NCBI GenBank assembly: GCA_914767715.1
Contig: OU612072.1
Coordinates: 27,032,001-27,096,000 of the forward strand
Direction of reading: 5' to 3'
Length of the DNA: 64,000 nucleotides
Source: Membranipora membranacea
Taxonomy: Eukaryota; Bryozoa; Gymnolaemata; Cheilostomatida; Membraniporidae
The position numbers and the translations under genes were made by a program. The notes below the pieces were generated by a model. It was not told the origin of the DNA, did no database searches, and was given only the letters and a program-made list of their open reading frames with translations. Shown here piece after piece: positions 47,055 to 59,430 of the stretch; the stretch's first letter is position 1; every line of letters begins with the position of its first letter.

Positions 47055-47375
47055 GTGACTGTAACAAACCCATCCGGATACCTATTAAGCAACCGTCGGA
47101 TGTCTGCGTGGCTTCCGGTGGTTGCCAAATAGGCATCCGGTTAGCACTCGGGCATCTGGATGGGTTTGTTGACCACTGATCTCCAACCCATCCTCCTCCG
47201 TTACAAACCCATCGGCCTCCGTCAGATTTGTGTCCGTTTTATGCATCCGGTTGCCTATTTGGCATCCGGCGGTTGTCAGAGTGCAAACCGGATGCCCATC
47301 GGGCAACCACTGGATGCCACGCGGACATCCGGCGGTTGTCTGATAGGCATCTGGATGGGTTCATAGCGCAGCACA
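47055..47375. mobile_element. MITE-like family C copy (ACAAACCCATCCGGAT ends)
   Basis: Begins acaaacccatccggat, and an inverted copy (atctggatgggtttgt) closes the first half at about 47167. A second half with tacaaacccatcggcctccg...gcatctggatgggtt follows. Internal GGCATCCGG/CCGGATGCC motifs make the whole strongly self-complementary. It matches 31205-31510 in order and content. Confidence 0.7.
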
Positions 47376-48740
47376 CCCTGTGGTAGGCTTTATGTACAGC
47401 TTTTAATTTGTTAGCAGTAAAGCTACCTGAGGCGTGCAATCAGTACTGGACGGGCAAGTACGGGCGGACAAAATCTTTTGATGGACAGACAGAAAATACT
47501 GGATTAACAGTTTTGGCATGGCGAGCAGGGACAGACAAGAATTTTTGCTCTCTGTTGGACCGGGACGGCAATCCATACTCTACCTTTACAGGCTGATTGC
47601 TATTAAATTTTCAATTTTTCAACCAAGGATGGCACCTGGTGGATATTATCTCCGGTGTTTATAGTATTATGAAAACCCAACATCTAAAAACATCATCTTA
47701 TTTTGCATAAAAATCTGTTGCGTAGATAGTCATAGTCATAGTCATGTATCTGTGAGGTTAATCCGGAAATATGCATCGTCGATTCAGAAATCTAATGTTG
47801 GTAATTTTGGCTTATAATCAAACATTACCCCTTGTGGACCTCCCTTTCCATCCAGAGTGGGTGAGATTGTGGGATACCGGGTTACGGACTCACCACATTA
47901 ACTCTCCACTACTGAGATCCTGTGCACACGAGCTTGGTTACAATTCTCATTATGTGACACTGTTTTTGTACAATTATCTAGACACAATCTAATTTAATTC
48001 AAGCGCAAAAATCTGACTCAAGAGCATGTCTTTTAATTCTTATTAATAATTTCAAAGTCATTTAACTAAAACGCAATTCAACTTAACAATGCACATCTTC
48101 TTTTAACAATTGTTATATTTTCTTTTTAATGATACCATGCATGCTCAATTTTATGCTCCTAGTCTTCATGATACAAATAATCCAACCAAATGTTATAATG
48201 TGCCATTATATCAAATGATAGAGCAATAATCAGACTTTCATGCTTCTTTAAAAAACTGACCTGACTTCAAGTGAAGGTACAAACAAAGAGCGCTGCCTGT
48301 CGACCAGAGGCTCGCAAATCAGATGGTGCATTTCAATTCACATAGTTCCAGACACATTAAAATTACTGCTGACGTACATAAGCAAAAAACAGATTCAAAA
48401 CTATTTTCAATTACCGCAAAAGAGGGTTGATCCGCTGCAAGAGTGGTTTGGTGTAAGTCAACTGATGGTATTTTATGCTAATTCTGCATTGTCTCTGTTG
48501 GCACCACCTTTACTGCGTTGTCACGGTTGTGGCGTTAGGGTGGTACAGGTATTAAGAATAGAACTTGGATTTCATTAAATTGTGTGTCCTCGACTCGAGG
48601 TCAGACGTACTGGCTGTTAACTGCGTGTCCTTGAGTGTACTGATGATGATATGCGGGCTTAGATATTGAATATTTTTATTGTGTCTAACCTTGTTATCAT
48701 ATGGTAGTTATCCCTGGCTAGTTATATGTTTGCTGCTGTG
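47376..48740. other. Intergenic, no gene recognised
   Basis: Short open frames at 47408-47596 and 47771-47992 have no features I recognise and no splice context. Otherwise it is AT-rich unique sequence. Confidence 0.3.
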
Positions 48741-48890
48741 GACACGGCATCTGCACCCCCCCCCCCGGGTTGCGATCGTCCTCGATTGCTAAGACACGTC
48801 ACATAATCTGGCATGTAGATCCGACATCTGCACCCCTTTGGTTGCAACCATCCTTGATTGCTATGACATGTCACATGATCTGGCATGTGT
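48741..48890. repeat. Imperfect 70-80 bp tandem duplication
   Basis: gcatctgcacc...gcgatcgtcctcgattgct...acgtcacataatctggcatg is followed by a diverged copy, gacatctgcacc...caaccatccttgattgct...atgtcacatgatctggcatg. Confidence 0.75.
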
Positions 48891-49559
48891 ATGCTACAAG
48901 CGGAGCTGGGCAGTACAAACTTCAGGCAAAAGCTTGATTCTATGACAAAATTGCTGGGCATTCTCAGTTTAATGTGTGGGAATCAAAAGCAAAAAGAGTC
49001 GGATATAGTGAAAGGCTGGTGATAGGAATATCCTATAAGCAAAATTTGTAATCAGCTCTTTGAAATTACAAATTCAAACAGTTTATTTACAATTTTGTTG
49101 AAGTTGTCAGTTCTTTATCAAACAGAAGACAACTTGTCACACTGAAATAATTTGGTCATTTTCATACTATTTGAATCTCTCAATCAGCAAGATTTATAGA
49201 CTGACATAAAACTCCTTTGACATAAGGTTCAAGTTCATAATAAGGTGAAAGTTTAATTTTGGCCATTTCCATACATTTTCCCATTTGGCCATTTTCATCA
49301 TTTACGATAAAATTCTGGCATAGCATAGCATATAATTGCTCTAATATTAGTTATTTAAAAAATTTTCAGACCCGTTTCATTGAGACCGATTGATTTAAGT
49401 TTACGCATGAGAAAAAGACGGGTGTTGCATTTAAAGACTAGGTGAGCAATGTGCTTGTTAAAACTGAACTTTTGATCAATATAAATACCTAAAAATTTTA
49501 CATAGGGTTGGGAAGTAAGAGATTTTAATTTACATTTACTGCATGAGAAAAATTACGCT

Positions 49560-50420
49560 CTGTTCCTATGAAGTAGATACTTGGTGCAGGTTTGCCTTTA
49601 CACAAAGACAGGGACCGGCTCTTGCTACGGTTTGAATTCGCATCGCACATCTCCCTATCAACTCATGCAGGCTATCGATTGAAGCTACAACCTGAGCCTC
49701 GTCTGGTGATATTATTGTAATATCATCCATAAAGGCCCTCATCGGCGGTTGTATCTGGTTATTCGCAACCTGGATCCCTTTCACACTGCCTTGTGAATTC
49801 TGTATAACTATCTCCATCACCATAATGAATAGCAAAGGTGATATAGCACATCCCATAGGGATGCCTATTGCCATCTCTTTTCAGCTTGTGGTTAAGTTCT
49901 TAGTAATGAATCGCATTTTGAACTTTTTATAGTAGCGCTCAACAATAACCCTTACCCTGTCGGGCACCCAGGAGTGTAATAGTGTGAGGTCAATTATGCT
50001 GTGCGGTACAGAACCATAGGTATTGGCCAAATTTAACCAGACTACCTTAAGGTTTGATTTAGCTTATTAAGCCGATTTTATTGCTGACCAAATCGTGCTC
50101 ACGTGCTCAAGACATTCGGGGAATCCTGGGATGCCTGCCTTCTGAACTGAAAGATCAATGAATTCATTGTTCATAAGATATTCTGTCAGGCGTTTTCCAG
50201 AACGCTGAAAAATAACTTGCCTTCTACATTTAGCAGTGATATTGTTCTAAACTGCCCTAGGACCTCCGCCTTATCCTCTTACGGTATATACACACCATTC
50301 GCACAACACCACTCATCTGGGATCTTGCCAGACTTCCAGATTTGGTTGAGCACTTTTGTCAGGATCTCCAGTGATGCCTGTTGAAGTTCTTTCGCTTTCG
50401 GAACTTCCTCTTCTTCCTTA
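49560..50420 (-). pseudogene. Non-LTR reverse transcriptase relic
   Basis: On the minus strand, 49566-49874 reads GIPMGCAISPLLFIMVMEIV...RAFMDDITII, that is RT domains 4 and 5 with an FMDD catalytic box. Upstream (around 50220-50290) a frame gives FRTISLLNVEGKLFFSVL, like RT domain 2 of the same class. Stops and frame shifts lie between. The -LLNVEGK- and FMDD signature differs from the CR1-like LINE at 28106, so it is a second retrotransposon family. Confidence 0.7.
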
Positions 50421-51399
50421 GGGCCTCGGCTCTGGCTAGCCTTCTTTTCCGTCCCTTGACAGAAAGCACATGCATTTTTGAATCAGCGCAATTTCTCATT
50501 CTCTCTCTCAGTCGCGTTGCTGAGTTCTCACTTTTCCTTTCTCACATTGATGTTTATTTGGCATTTTGGTGCATTGTGTTCCACCTCGTTTCGCAAGTAA
50601 GCCAAACTTCTCCTCACAGTTTGAAAAAAGGATAGCAGGCAGTTGTTGGGCCTTTTTCTCGCCGCTTCCAGTCAATGCAGTGTTGAGAGCAACAACTGCA
50701 TACTTGTCAAGCTCACGCCAAGTCTTGACACTGCTCATATTTGGCCAATCAAGATCCTGCCTTTCACAACCGCTGCCATGATGCTCGGTGGGTTTTAGAG
50801 AGTTTGCTCTGTATATTTTCATACCACTATAAGCATAGATCTTTCACCCTTTCCAGGAAAGAGATAATATATAAAATAAATTCTAAATCACGTAGTAAAA
50901 GTTTTTTTATCAAAATGAAAATAAATAAGATATACACTGGTAGTACCTCTTTCTCAGAGGGTTTAGGCTAGAATAGGTCCTTGCATCAAAACATTTTAAT
51001 TCAAGAAAGAAACAAGTGAACTCATACAGGTAAAATTGGGGATGCGATGGAATCAGGTGACTGGTCATTTTGTGTGTTTGTTTGTTACAGTTGTTTATAA
51101 GCGCTTTTAATAGGGATGATTCGGCAACAAAAACATCGAGTTAGATAGCTTATTTGCTCTGTGGTTATGCATGTGGCTATAAATGGATTGGCAGCAAGAT
51201 GATGTAAACATGTTGGCGGAAATAAATTTAGGAAATACAACTATGATAATCCGGTAACACTACACAGACAATTTTATGACATCACACTACAAACATAGAA
51301 GCCTCAGCTGATGCTCAGAGGGTTGTTGTGCATATAAAAACTCATTGAGGATACGCTGAGGTTGCTACCTCTGCTAGTGTGTTACACTGTAGGTCCTCA

Positions 51400-52553
51400 C
51401 TATAGGAAGGGTCGTCACTATGGGAGGGATCACCACTATAGGAGGGGTCGTCACTATGGGAGGGATCACCACTATAGGAGGGGTCGTCACTATGGGAGGG
51501 GTCATCACTATAGGGTGGGTCACCACCATAAGAGGGGTCACCACTATAGGAGGGGTCACCACTATAAGAGGGGTCACCACTATAGGAGGGGTCACCACTA
51601 TAAGAGGGGTCACCACTTTAAGAGGGGTCACCACTATAGGAGGGGTCGTCACTATAGGAGGGGTCACCACTATAGGAGGGGTCACCACTATAAGAGGGGT
51701 CGTCACTATGGGAGGGATCACCACTATAGGAGGGGTCGTCACTATGGGAGGGGTCATCACTATAGGGTGGGTCACCACCATAAGAGGGGTCACCACTATA
51801 GGAGGGGTCACCACTATAAGAGGGGTCACCACTATAGGATGGGTCGTCACTATGGGAGGGGTCACTACTATAGGAGGGGTCACCACTATAAGAGGGGTCA
51901 CCACTATAGGAGGGGTCACCACTTTAAGAGGGGTCACCACTATAGGAGGGGTCGTCACTATAGGAGGGGTCACCACTATAGGAGGGGTCACCACTATAAG
52001 AGGGGTCATCACTATAGGAGGGGTCGTCACTATGGGAGGGATCACCACTATAGGAGGGGTCGTCACTATGGGAGGGATCACCACTATAGGAGGGGTCGTC
52101 ACTATGGGAGGGGTCATCACTATAGGGTGGGTCACCACCATAAGAGGGGTCACCACTATAGGAGGGGTCACCACTATAAGAGGGGTCACCACTATAGGAT
52201 GGGTCGTCACTATGGGAGGGGTCACTACTATAGGAGGGGTCACCACTATAAGAGGGGTCACCACTATAGGAGGGGTCACCACTTTAAGAGGGGTCACCAC
52301 TATAGGAGGGGTCGTCACTATAGGAGGGGTCACCACTATAGGAGGGGTCACCACTATAAGAGGGGTCATCACTATAGGAGGGGTCGTCACTATAGGAGGG
52401 GTCGTCACTATAGGAGAGGTCGTCACTATAAGAGGGGTCACCACTATAGGAGGGGTCGTCACTATAGGAGGGGCACCACTATAGGAGGGGTCACCACTAT
52501 AGGAGGGGTCACCACTATAAGAGTGGTCGTCACTATAGGAGGGGTCCCACCAT
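51400..52553. repeat. 18-bp minisatellite with 360-bp higher-order repeat
   Basis: About 64 copies of ggtcaccactataggagg with variants (GTCGTCACTATGGGAGG, TTTAAGAGG, ATAGGGTGGG). The variant pattern of 51721-52020 is repeated base for base from 52081, an offset of 360 bp (20 units). Since 18 is a multiple of three and the unit has few stops, open frames near 400 codons exist on both strands; I treat them as artefacts. Confidence 0.95.
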
Positions 52554-52849
52554 AAATAATTCATACCAAGAAGAGCATGATTTATTTAACACGCGAATCT
52601 GACACAAGTTAATCACAAGTGACTGCCTGACTATAACAAGCATTGGTCTTTGGGTAGTCTTCAAATGCTAGCCAACAATAATTCACTTTCAAACTAGCCA
52701 AAATAAATTGTTGCTAACTATTTTCTCTGCTGCCACACAGGCAAATATGTGCTTATTGAGTTCTGTATGGCTCAAAACTAATATTGTGAGGCTGCAATCT
52801 CAGCATTGTCAACCAGTGGACAAAAGATTTGGTCAGAATCAGGGTGTGA

Positions 52850-53780
52850 AATTAATTATAGGCTTACTAGTAGACACTTATGACCTAAGGTACCACTCTC
52901 CCTCGGGGCGTCTCTCGGCCTTCTTTGGTGATATGGCGGAGCCACTGCCTTCCCTCCCATCTAGCTCTATTGTTGTTGGGGATATTAATATTGATATTAA
53001 CCATAAAAATACTTTGGATAATCTATCCTACAATTATCTTGATCGGATTGGAAAAAATGGTTATTTTAATATTATTTCTACTCCGACTCGTTTCGGCAAA
53101 ACCAAGACTTGACCACATCTTGATAAGAAGTTTTAAACATAACATTAGGTCTTTCACCATAAATTACCAGATTGTAGACCATCTGCCTGTGTGTTTTTCC
53201 TTCGTATATATGCAACATTCAGAAAACACTAAAATTGCTAACAGTAATGCTACATTTCAAAAGATCGATTCCCAGCTTTTAAGAGATAATTTAGAAAATT
53301 GTGACAGGGACTCTGTTTACATTTGTACTGATACAAATCTAGCTTTTTATGACTTTCAAAACATAATGACCCGGACTATTGAAAGTTCAAGCAAAAGATT
53401 TAAAATTAAAAGCCGTAAATCATCAAGAAAATCCCTTCAAAAAGAATGGATGACATCTGAGCTATTTCATCATTGACTAAAGAGCGCACTGAACTACATG
53501 GCAAAGCAAAATATCAGCCTTTTAGCAAAAGTTTGCAAGAACATTATTTTTCGTAACATCACATATCAAAGAAGCCAAGCACAATTATTTTAAATCACAG
53601 TTTTCACAATGTAAGGGCGACCGAAATGAAAATTGGCATTTTGTCAAAAGTCTGCTTAATATAAATAAATAAGCAGAGACTCGTTGTATAGCTCTTAAAG
53701 ATGACCACCAAAAAGTAATTGATGCCCGAAAGCAATTTCAGAAATATTTAATAACTTTTTACAATTATTGGTACTGACTT
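52850..53780 (+). pseudogene. LINE endonuclease relic
   Basis: Two frames joined by a frameshift near 53100 resemble the C-terminal half of a LINE endonuclease: SSIVVGDINIDIN (the GDxN catalytic element), a following STPTR segment, then LDHIL...VDHLPVCF (the D-H pair that ends the domain). A linker of the kind that leads into RT (RTIESSSKRFKIK...KEWMTSELFHH) follows. Further stops occur downstream, and no RT domain remains. Confidence 0.75.
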
Positions 53781-55275
53781 GTCAATGGCCCTACCTGCTT
53801 CGAAAACAAATTTTAGCAGCCAATACTTATTACCAATACAAACTTACAGTATACTACTCTGTAAATCTGATGTATAGAATACGCTTTCCTTACTTTGGTT
53901 TTTAAATTTTTTTTGCTGCTTGAATTGATGACTTCGAGGAATATGAATTTTAGCGTATTATGTAACTCTATAATTATAATATACATGATACTTTTCATCA
54001 TTAAAACTAGCGAGTTACTCTGTAGTAGATTATTTACTAAGCCAGCTCATGTTCAGATTCTGTGTAGATTTTATTTTTATTTATATTAATCAGCCCACCT
54101 AGATGGCTAGCTGTGTGTACTATATTACATTATAATATTCATTAATTTTTTTTGCCAGCACACAGATTTTAATGCAACATAACCAATCATTAAACACGAT
54201 AAATTTGTCTGTATAGTTCTCTACTTTACCCCAGTGTATGAAGCCATAAATTTATAAGGACGTCGATTTACAAAAATCCAGCAAGACCGAAATTTCTCTA
54301 ACTCTGACCATGTACATGACAGTGACCTTAGAACGCTACATTCAGGTAACTTTTCTTGGTAGATGGCACAAGTAAGTACGGTTTCTGAATGTTCGATATT
54401 AGTGAGCTCCATCAGTTCAGTTTAACCTGTTTACAATCTCGGTAAGCAAACAGAACAGTTGGTAGTTGATGAGTTGCTTCACATACAAATACGTCCATCT
54501 CTCCTAACCATACCGCTGATAGGTACCATTGACATTGACATTGACCATTGACATGTAGTTGTGTAATTGCAATGTTTACAAAGCCGGAAATTTACCAAAA
54601 ATTCACATCTTTTGCCAACCCCCAAAGGAGGAATCATATTACTACCGATTAAGTTGGGGCTGTCATTTCTCGTCTTGACAAGCCCCCTCCCCCTCCCCAA
54701 TGATGAAGCATGTCAAGACATGTTAATGCTCGGCAAAGAATATAAGATTGAGGTCGGATTGCAGAGCGATAATCTTAGTTTGTCATTTAGTCCATGTCAC
54801 TTTTGAATTAGAACTTTTCCAGCAGGCCAAATAATAAATTATTTTAAATGTATTTAATTTAATCATTAACAATAGTTGGTTTGAATGTGTGAACATCAAC
54901 TGTAGTGTTTTCAGATAATATTATTAAAATTTCCTAAATTCAGTTCGTTAACTTGTTTACTGTCTTGCTTGCTGCCAGTCTTATTATAGCCACGCGCATA
55001 ACCACAGAGCAAATTACCTATCTAACTTAATGTTTTAAAATCGAATCATCCTTCATAAAAGCCAATCTACACAACTGTAACAAACATTGATACATAAATG
55101 ATGAACTCATAAACTACATGATTTCACCGCTGCCTTTGCGTTGTCATATATTGCGATAGCGATGAATCCCCATTTACCTTTGATTTTCAGCACTTGTCTT
55201 TCTCAGTTTTTAACAAGTTGTACCTGGCTTAGAATTCATATTATATACTTACTCTCTCCTAGAAAGGGTGAAAGA

Positions 55276-56129
55276 GGTATGTTTACATTATTTTACTTTG
55301 ACCTTTGATCATAGCAGCGCATTATTTAAAAACTTGATATTGATTTACTCAGACTTGCATTTTTACCATGACAAATGCCAGTTCAATTTCAATGTTTTAT
55401 GTATAACTACTTGAATCGTACTAATCACACAGAATCAATATTTTAAGCAATTTTATAGCAATAGCAATGCTTTGGCTGCTCTCAGTGTGTCTTATCTGAA
55501 TATTTATCACTCATGACCACGCATTTTGTCATTGAGGATTTGCCAGTAAGTTTACTATCTGCAACATATCATTTTCAATTATTTCTTTCTTATATAGAGC
55601 GCAACACTCTAAGAGAGTGTAATGACACATCCAACTGGCTCAACAGAAACACTATCACAACAAGCAAGACAAGATAAGCAAGAAAGCAAGACACATACTG
55701 TTACCGCTGATATCTCACATTCATTTATTTATGTACTTATACCTCTGCTTTATAGCTGAACCTTCTCTGTTTGTGTTTTGATGTTTCAAATTCATATTAA
55801 ACTAGAGAAAAGTTCAATGCCTACTGTCTTGTTCTCAATCATGCATTGAGGGCTGTAACCTCTACCTGATTCCTCAGGGTTGATTTCTTTGCATCATGAA
55901 TAATATACGCAAAGATGTTTCTATAGTATTTGGGAGTTGTCTGTAACCGAAAAGTAAGAAGATAGCTGCACAAAAATTTCGGAATTGCTTGTAAGAAAAT
56001 TAAAAAAAAAATTTATCTGTTATTTATTGCGACAAAAGTTCATAATTTCTCAGCCCAAAGCAGTTATTTTTAAAACACTCATGAAAAGAGAGAAGAATTG
56101 CCAAGGAAAAGCTTCTTCTCTTTATCCCC
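55276..56129. other. Intergenic, no gene recognised
   Basis: AT-rich sequence without coding evidence. Confidence 0.35.
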
Positions 56130-56222
56130 TTTTTTTTTCACCCTACCCACTTAGGGATAAATCCCCCCTCCGCAGCGCCCAGTCATATGTTCGGCGCTCT
56201 ACCAACTGAGCTATCACTGCTA
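56130..56222 (-). mobile_element. tRNA-derived SINE-like fragment
   Basis: On the minus strand TAGCTCAGTTGGTAGAGCG (A box and D arm of a tRNA, 56195-56213) is followed by an anticodon-arm-like stretch, a poor B box (GGATTTATCCC) and an A-rich end (GTGAAAAAAAAA). It looks like the head of a tRNA-derived SINE, not a tRNA gene. Confidence 0.55.
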
Positions 56223-56305
56223 CATGACTGACGAGGACTACCTGGATAATGTGTATGCACACAAGGATTAACATTCATTAATTAACATACTGTTTGGCCA
56301 CAGCT

Positions 56306-57229
56306 TCACATTGGTCCTAGCTGTTCTCTGGTTGAGTTCACGTGTAAGTGCATGTAGTTAGATCCACTCTCTAGCATAGAGTCGGTCATAGTCAAGAGTT
56401 CGGTGAAGGTGGGCCGCTTTGTGGGGATAGGGTACCAACAAGATAATTGAGAAAGTGACATATAAATGAATATCAGATTGTTCCCATTCCATCTTCAGGC
56501 TAGGCAAAAGCCATGATTCTACAATCAGAAAGATTGTTGCATGTAAGCTTACATTTTTTGGATGCGGATGGCAGGTTTCTCCATTCCGTATCCTTGTTTG
56601 AGAAGTTTCAGTAGCTCGGAGTTAGCTATTCCTGGATGAGGAGATCATCCTAATGTCAATATCTCCCATAATACTATACCAAAGACCACCAGACGAACAC
56701 AAAGAGAGGCCACCAATTAACAAACAGCTGCGGACAGAATAAATATCGGAGGTATTATACGGGACCAAAATACTGAGTAAATACATACCTTAACCCGTTT
56801 ACTCCTTGCAATTACCAATTGTCAATTTTATTCAATAAACAGCTCTCTGAGCTTAAATTTGACCCTATTTTGGAAGTGCTCCCCCCTTCCAAGCAAAGTT
56901 CAAACAAACTGGCATGTTAAGGCAATATACTCTCCATGACCAACATCAGGTTTGCCTGCGTATGGGAAGAATGTCAAAATGCGTAGATGGTAAGATGGTG
57001 AGTATGTACTATACTTACACATCGCCCTGCGTTGTGTAGGTCTGATTAAAAATACTCTTTAAGGCCATCAACTTAACTGGAAGCTTCCCTCCTCCAGACT
57101 TTTGATAAACTGATATCTCATACATGTATCTAGTCAGACTAAAATCTATCTTTAATAAGCCCTCTTCACAGACGAAAACATTACGAGCAGCCAGGTCTCG
57201 GTATACAATTTTTTTCTGTGCCAAGTACA
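56306..57229 (-). pseudogene. Receptor tyrosine kinase fragment (three exons, broken)
   Basis: Minus-strand exon 1 (57229-57019) is open and spliced (TTTTTACAG acceptor, GATGT|GTAAGT donor). It encodes YLAQKKIVYRDLAARNVFV...KIDFSLTR...KLPVKLMALKSIFNQTY..QGDV, the catalytic loop and activation segment of a receptor tyrosine kinase. Key residues are altered: HRD is YRD, DFG is DFS with one residue missing before it, and the W and E of VKWMA(P/L)ES are L and K. Exon 2 (about 56690-56540) matches WSFGIVLWEILTLGG..PGI..ELL..L but has a one-base deletion, a TGA at the GG-S position and no AG acceptor. Exon 3 (about 56440-56306) is open: CWYPIPTKRPTFTELL... to a TGA. No N-lobe, membrane segment or ectodomain was found nearby. 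Probably a dead partial copy of a FGFR/PDGFR/Tie-type kinase. Confidence 0.75.
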
Positions 57230-57575
57230 CTGTAAAAATTGAGAAAAGGAATTGTAAGTTTGGATGTGAGTAGCAGACAAACCCAAAATATTCTAGAATA
57301 CCATGCAATCGTCACCATTGCTGACCCTCAAAGCAATTATACTAGAAATGCCGCGATCATGAATGCCACAAAACTTCAGGGGCGTGGATGATAGGCACTC
57401 AGGTTGTCGATTGAGTTTACAATGGATATCCAATTGGCGATGTCATTATAAGTGCAAACTAAAATGGCTGTCCTTTCCATGCAACCTATGAGGAAGACAA
57501 CCTGAGTATCGTTGACCTATTAGGTGGCAGAACTCCCCCCTCAATTATTTTCAGTGAGTACAGCCATAGAATATA

Positions 57576-57748
57576 GCGCAACAGACATGTTATAATTGTG
57601 GTACAAACCACCAAGCAGTAAAAGAGATGATATGTAAAAAAAAAATCAGTTTTCACCGGGACTTGAACTCGGGCCTCTCGCGCAACAAACATGTTTTAAT
57701 TGTGGTATAAACCACCCAGTAGTGAAAGGGATGATATGTAAAAAAAAA
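57576..57748. repeat. 104-bp tandem duplication with tRNA-like B box
   Basis: gcgcaacagacatgttataattgtgg...gatgatatgtaaaaaaaaa occurs twice, 104 bp apart. Between the copies lies ccgggacttgaactcggg, whose complement resembles a Pol III B box, so this may be part of a SINE. Confidence 0.6.
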
Positions 57749-59430
57749 CTGTCTGAAATCTTGTGAACATCTGGGGACTGCAAAACTCCTGTAGTCTGTA
57801 GTAAGATTCAAACCTCAGAGGATCTCTGGTTAGATGAAAGCTAGGTACTAACTTTACCACCTCCTAACTCCATTCAAGATTCACTGGATATTAGAGGTGA
57901 GGATGTTTCCGTAACAGTGCAGGAGCTCACTCCAAATTAATACATATATGTCATAGTTTTACTGTCACTTATATTAATACTGATAATACAGGAAGTCGTC
58001 TCCTGTCCTAAATTACGACTCATTGTAGATCAGTATATCACAATAACCTTTACTAGGGTAGTTATAGCTACAGCATGCAGCTGATGCATGGAGTGTGATA
58101 TAGAGGGCCTGCCTCTGCCCTCAATCAAAACAGCTTAGGTACTAACCTTGCTCGGTAATATTCCTCAGGAATTCAATTCATGATGTGTCATGAGTTATCT
58201 TCCTTATATCGATGAGAAGATGAATCCATGAGAATTACCTGTTATTATAACTCTCATGTTGGACAGTACTGTATTGTACTGTACTGTGTTATCAATAATA
58301 GACTAAATTAAGTATATGGGGACAGCATAAAAGCCCACTTCAGGCTAGACATAAATGTATCATACAGCTGATGCACGGAGGGTGATATAGTCGGCCGGCT
58401 TCTTCAGGCTATCACAACCTCAAGGACTTGGTATAAACTGGAAGTATCGTCATCAAATTGTGTATTTCCGTGTGATTAGTGATTAAAAATATTTCATGGT
58501 TTTAATTAATGTTTTTGGTAGGAATTATTTACCTTTAATCAATGAGAAGATAAATTCACCACAACTTACGTATTATCTTATCAACATTATATTTTAGCTT
58601 AATTGACAAAAACTGATAATCTTAGGTACAATACCTGAGTTTCATTTCTCATTTGCATTATATGCTATGTGGATAAGGGAAAGCATAGTTTCCCTTACAA
58701 AAAGGATGAATGTAGCTGAAAAAAAAGGAGGAGGAAAAGGGGAGATAAAAGAGGGTGGCAAAAACCCCTAAAAGCTGGGAGCCTCCCCACCAAATAGGGA
58801 GACCAAGCTTGCCAGGTATGACCCATTGCAGGCAGCTATGCTCAGTCCCTATGATGATATCAGGATCATCCATTAGCTGCCTTGTATAGCTTGTGGATGA
58901 ATATACTAGAAGAGGAAAACTTAATTCTTCAACAGCAGTTTTACTCATCTTCACTCTATCTATGGAGATAAATATATACTTGTGTTAACTTTAATATTCT
59001 AAGCTAATGACTACCTACAAAAGGACCAATTGTACCATGTCTCTGACAATGAAAGTACAAAGACATGTGTATATTTTTTTATTTTACCTCTTTTTCTTTA
59101 GTACATGCTAGAGCTTCGATACCCAGTGGTATGCCTCACCTGTTAGGTTAGGCTGAGTATTTTCAATGAATGGTGCGCCCCTTAGAAGCTGCTCTAGTTG
59201 TGAGAGCTCAAGTTCTCACAGCTCAGGAGATTTCGGATAAAGAAAATGGAGCCAAGAGGATGGGAGCAGGTGATACCAGACGGCATCAACCACTTCAAAA
59301 TCAGAGACCAATCTCAGTTATATCTTTTGATGAAATCTGTTATATATTAGGCTTAATTAAATTACTGTCAGCTATCAGACATTCCGTCTCCGTCTTTTTG
59401 GAGGGTTCAATGGCAAGCATTTAAATAATG
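57749..59430. other. Repeat-derived intergenic DNA
   Basis: Two diverged direct copies of a segment with cagctgatgca.ggag.gtgatatag (near 58078 and 58363) and a following gatgagaagat motif suggest an old tandem duplication of about 285 bp. No open frame I can assign. Confidence 0.35.

Larger units (their letters stand above)
50840..55275. mobile_element. 4.4 kb element with about 450-bp terminal inverted repeats
   Basis: The left arm (50840-51290) and right arm (54830-55275) are inverted relatives. Outer ends: tctttcaccctttccaggaa and its counterpart tctttcaccctttctaggag. Inner matching blocks include gtttgttacagttgt, ggatgattcg, gttagata, atttgctctgtggttatgc, gtggctataa and aatttaggaaat, in the same order. 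The arms have diverged by small indels. Between them lie an 18-bp minisatellite and a LINE relic, but no transposase that I can recognise, so it is a nonautonomous TIR or foldback element. No clear target-site duplication was found. Confidence 0.65.

Noticed and set aside
47408-47992. Two small plus-strand open frames as possible genes
   Set aside because: No recognisable motif, no splice context, and a repeat-rich neighbourhood.
51362-52564. Open frames of about 400 codons on both strands
   Set aside because: Produced by an 18-bp satellite whose period is a multiple of three; the reading on both strands at once is a typical artefact.
56195-56222. A tRNA gene with the TAGCTCAGTTGGTAGAGCG D arm
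   Set aside because: No acceptable T arm or acceptor pairing follows; tRNA-derived SINE fragment is more likely.
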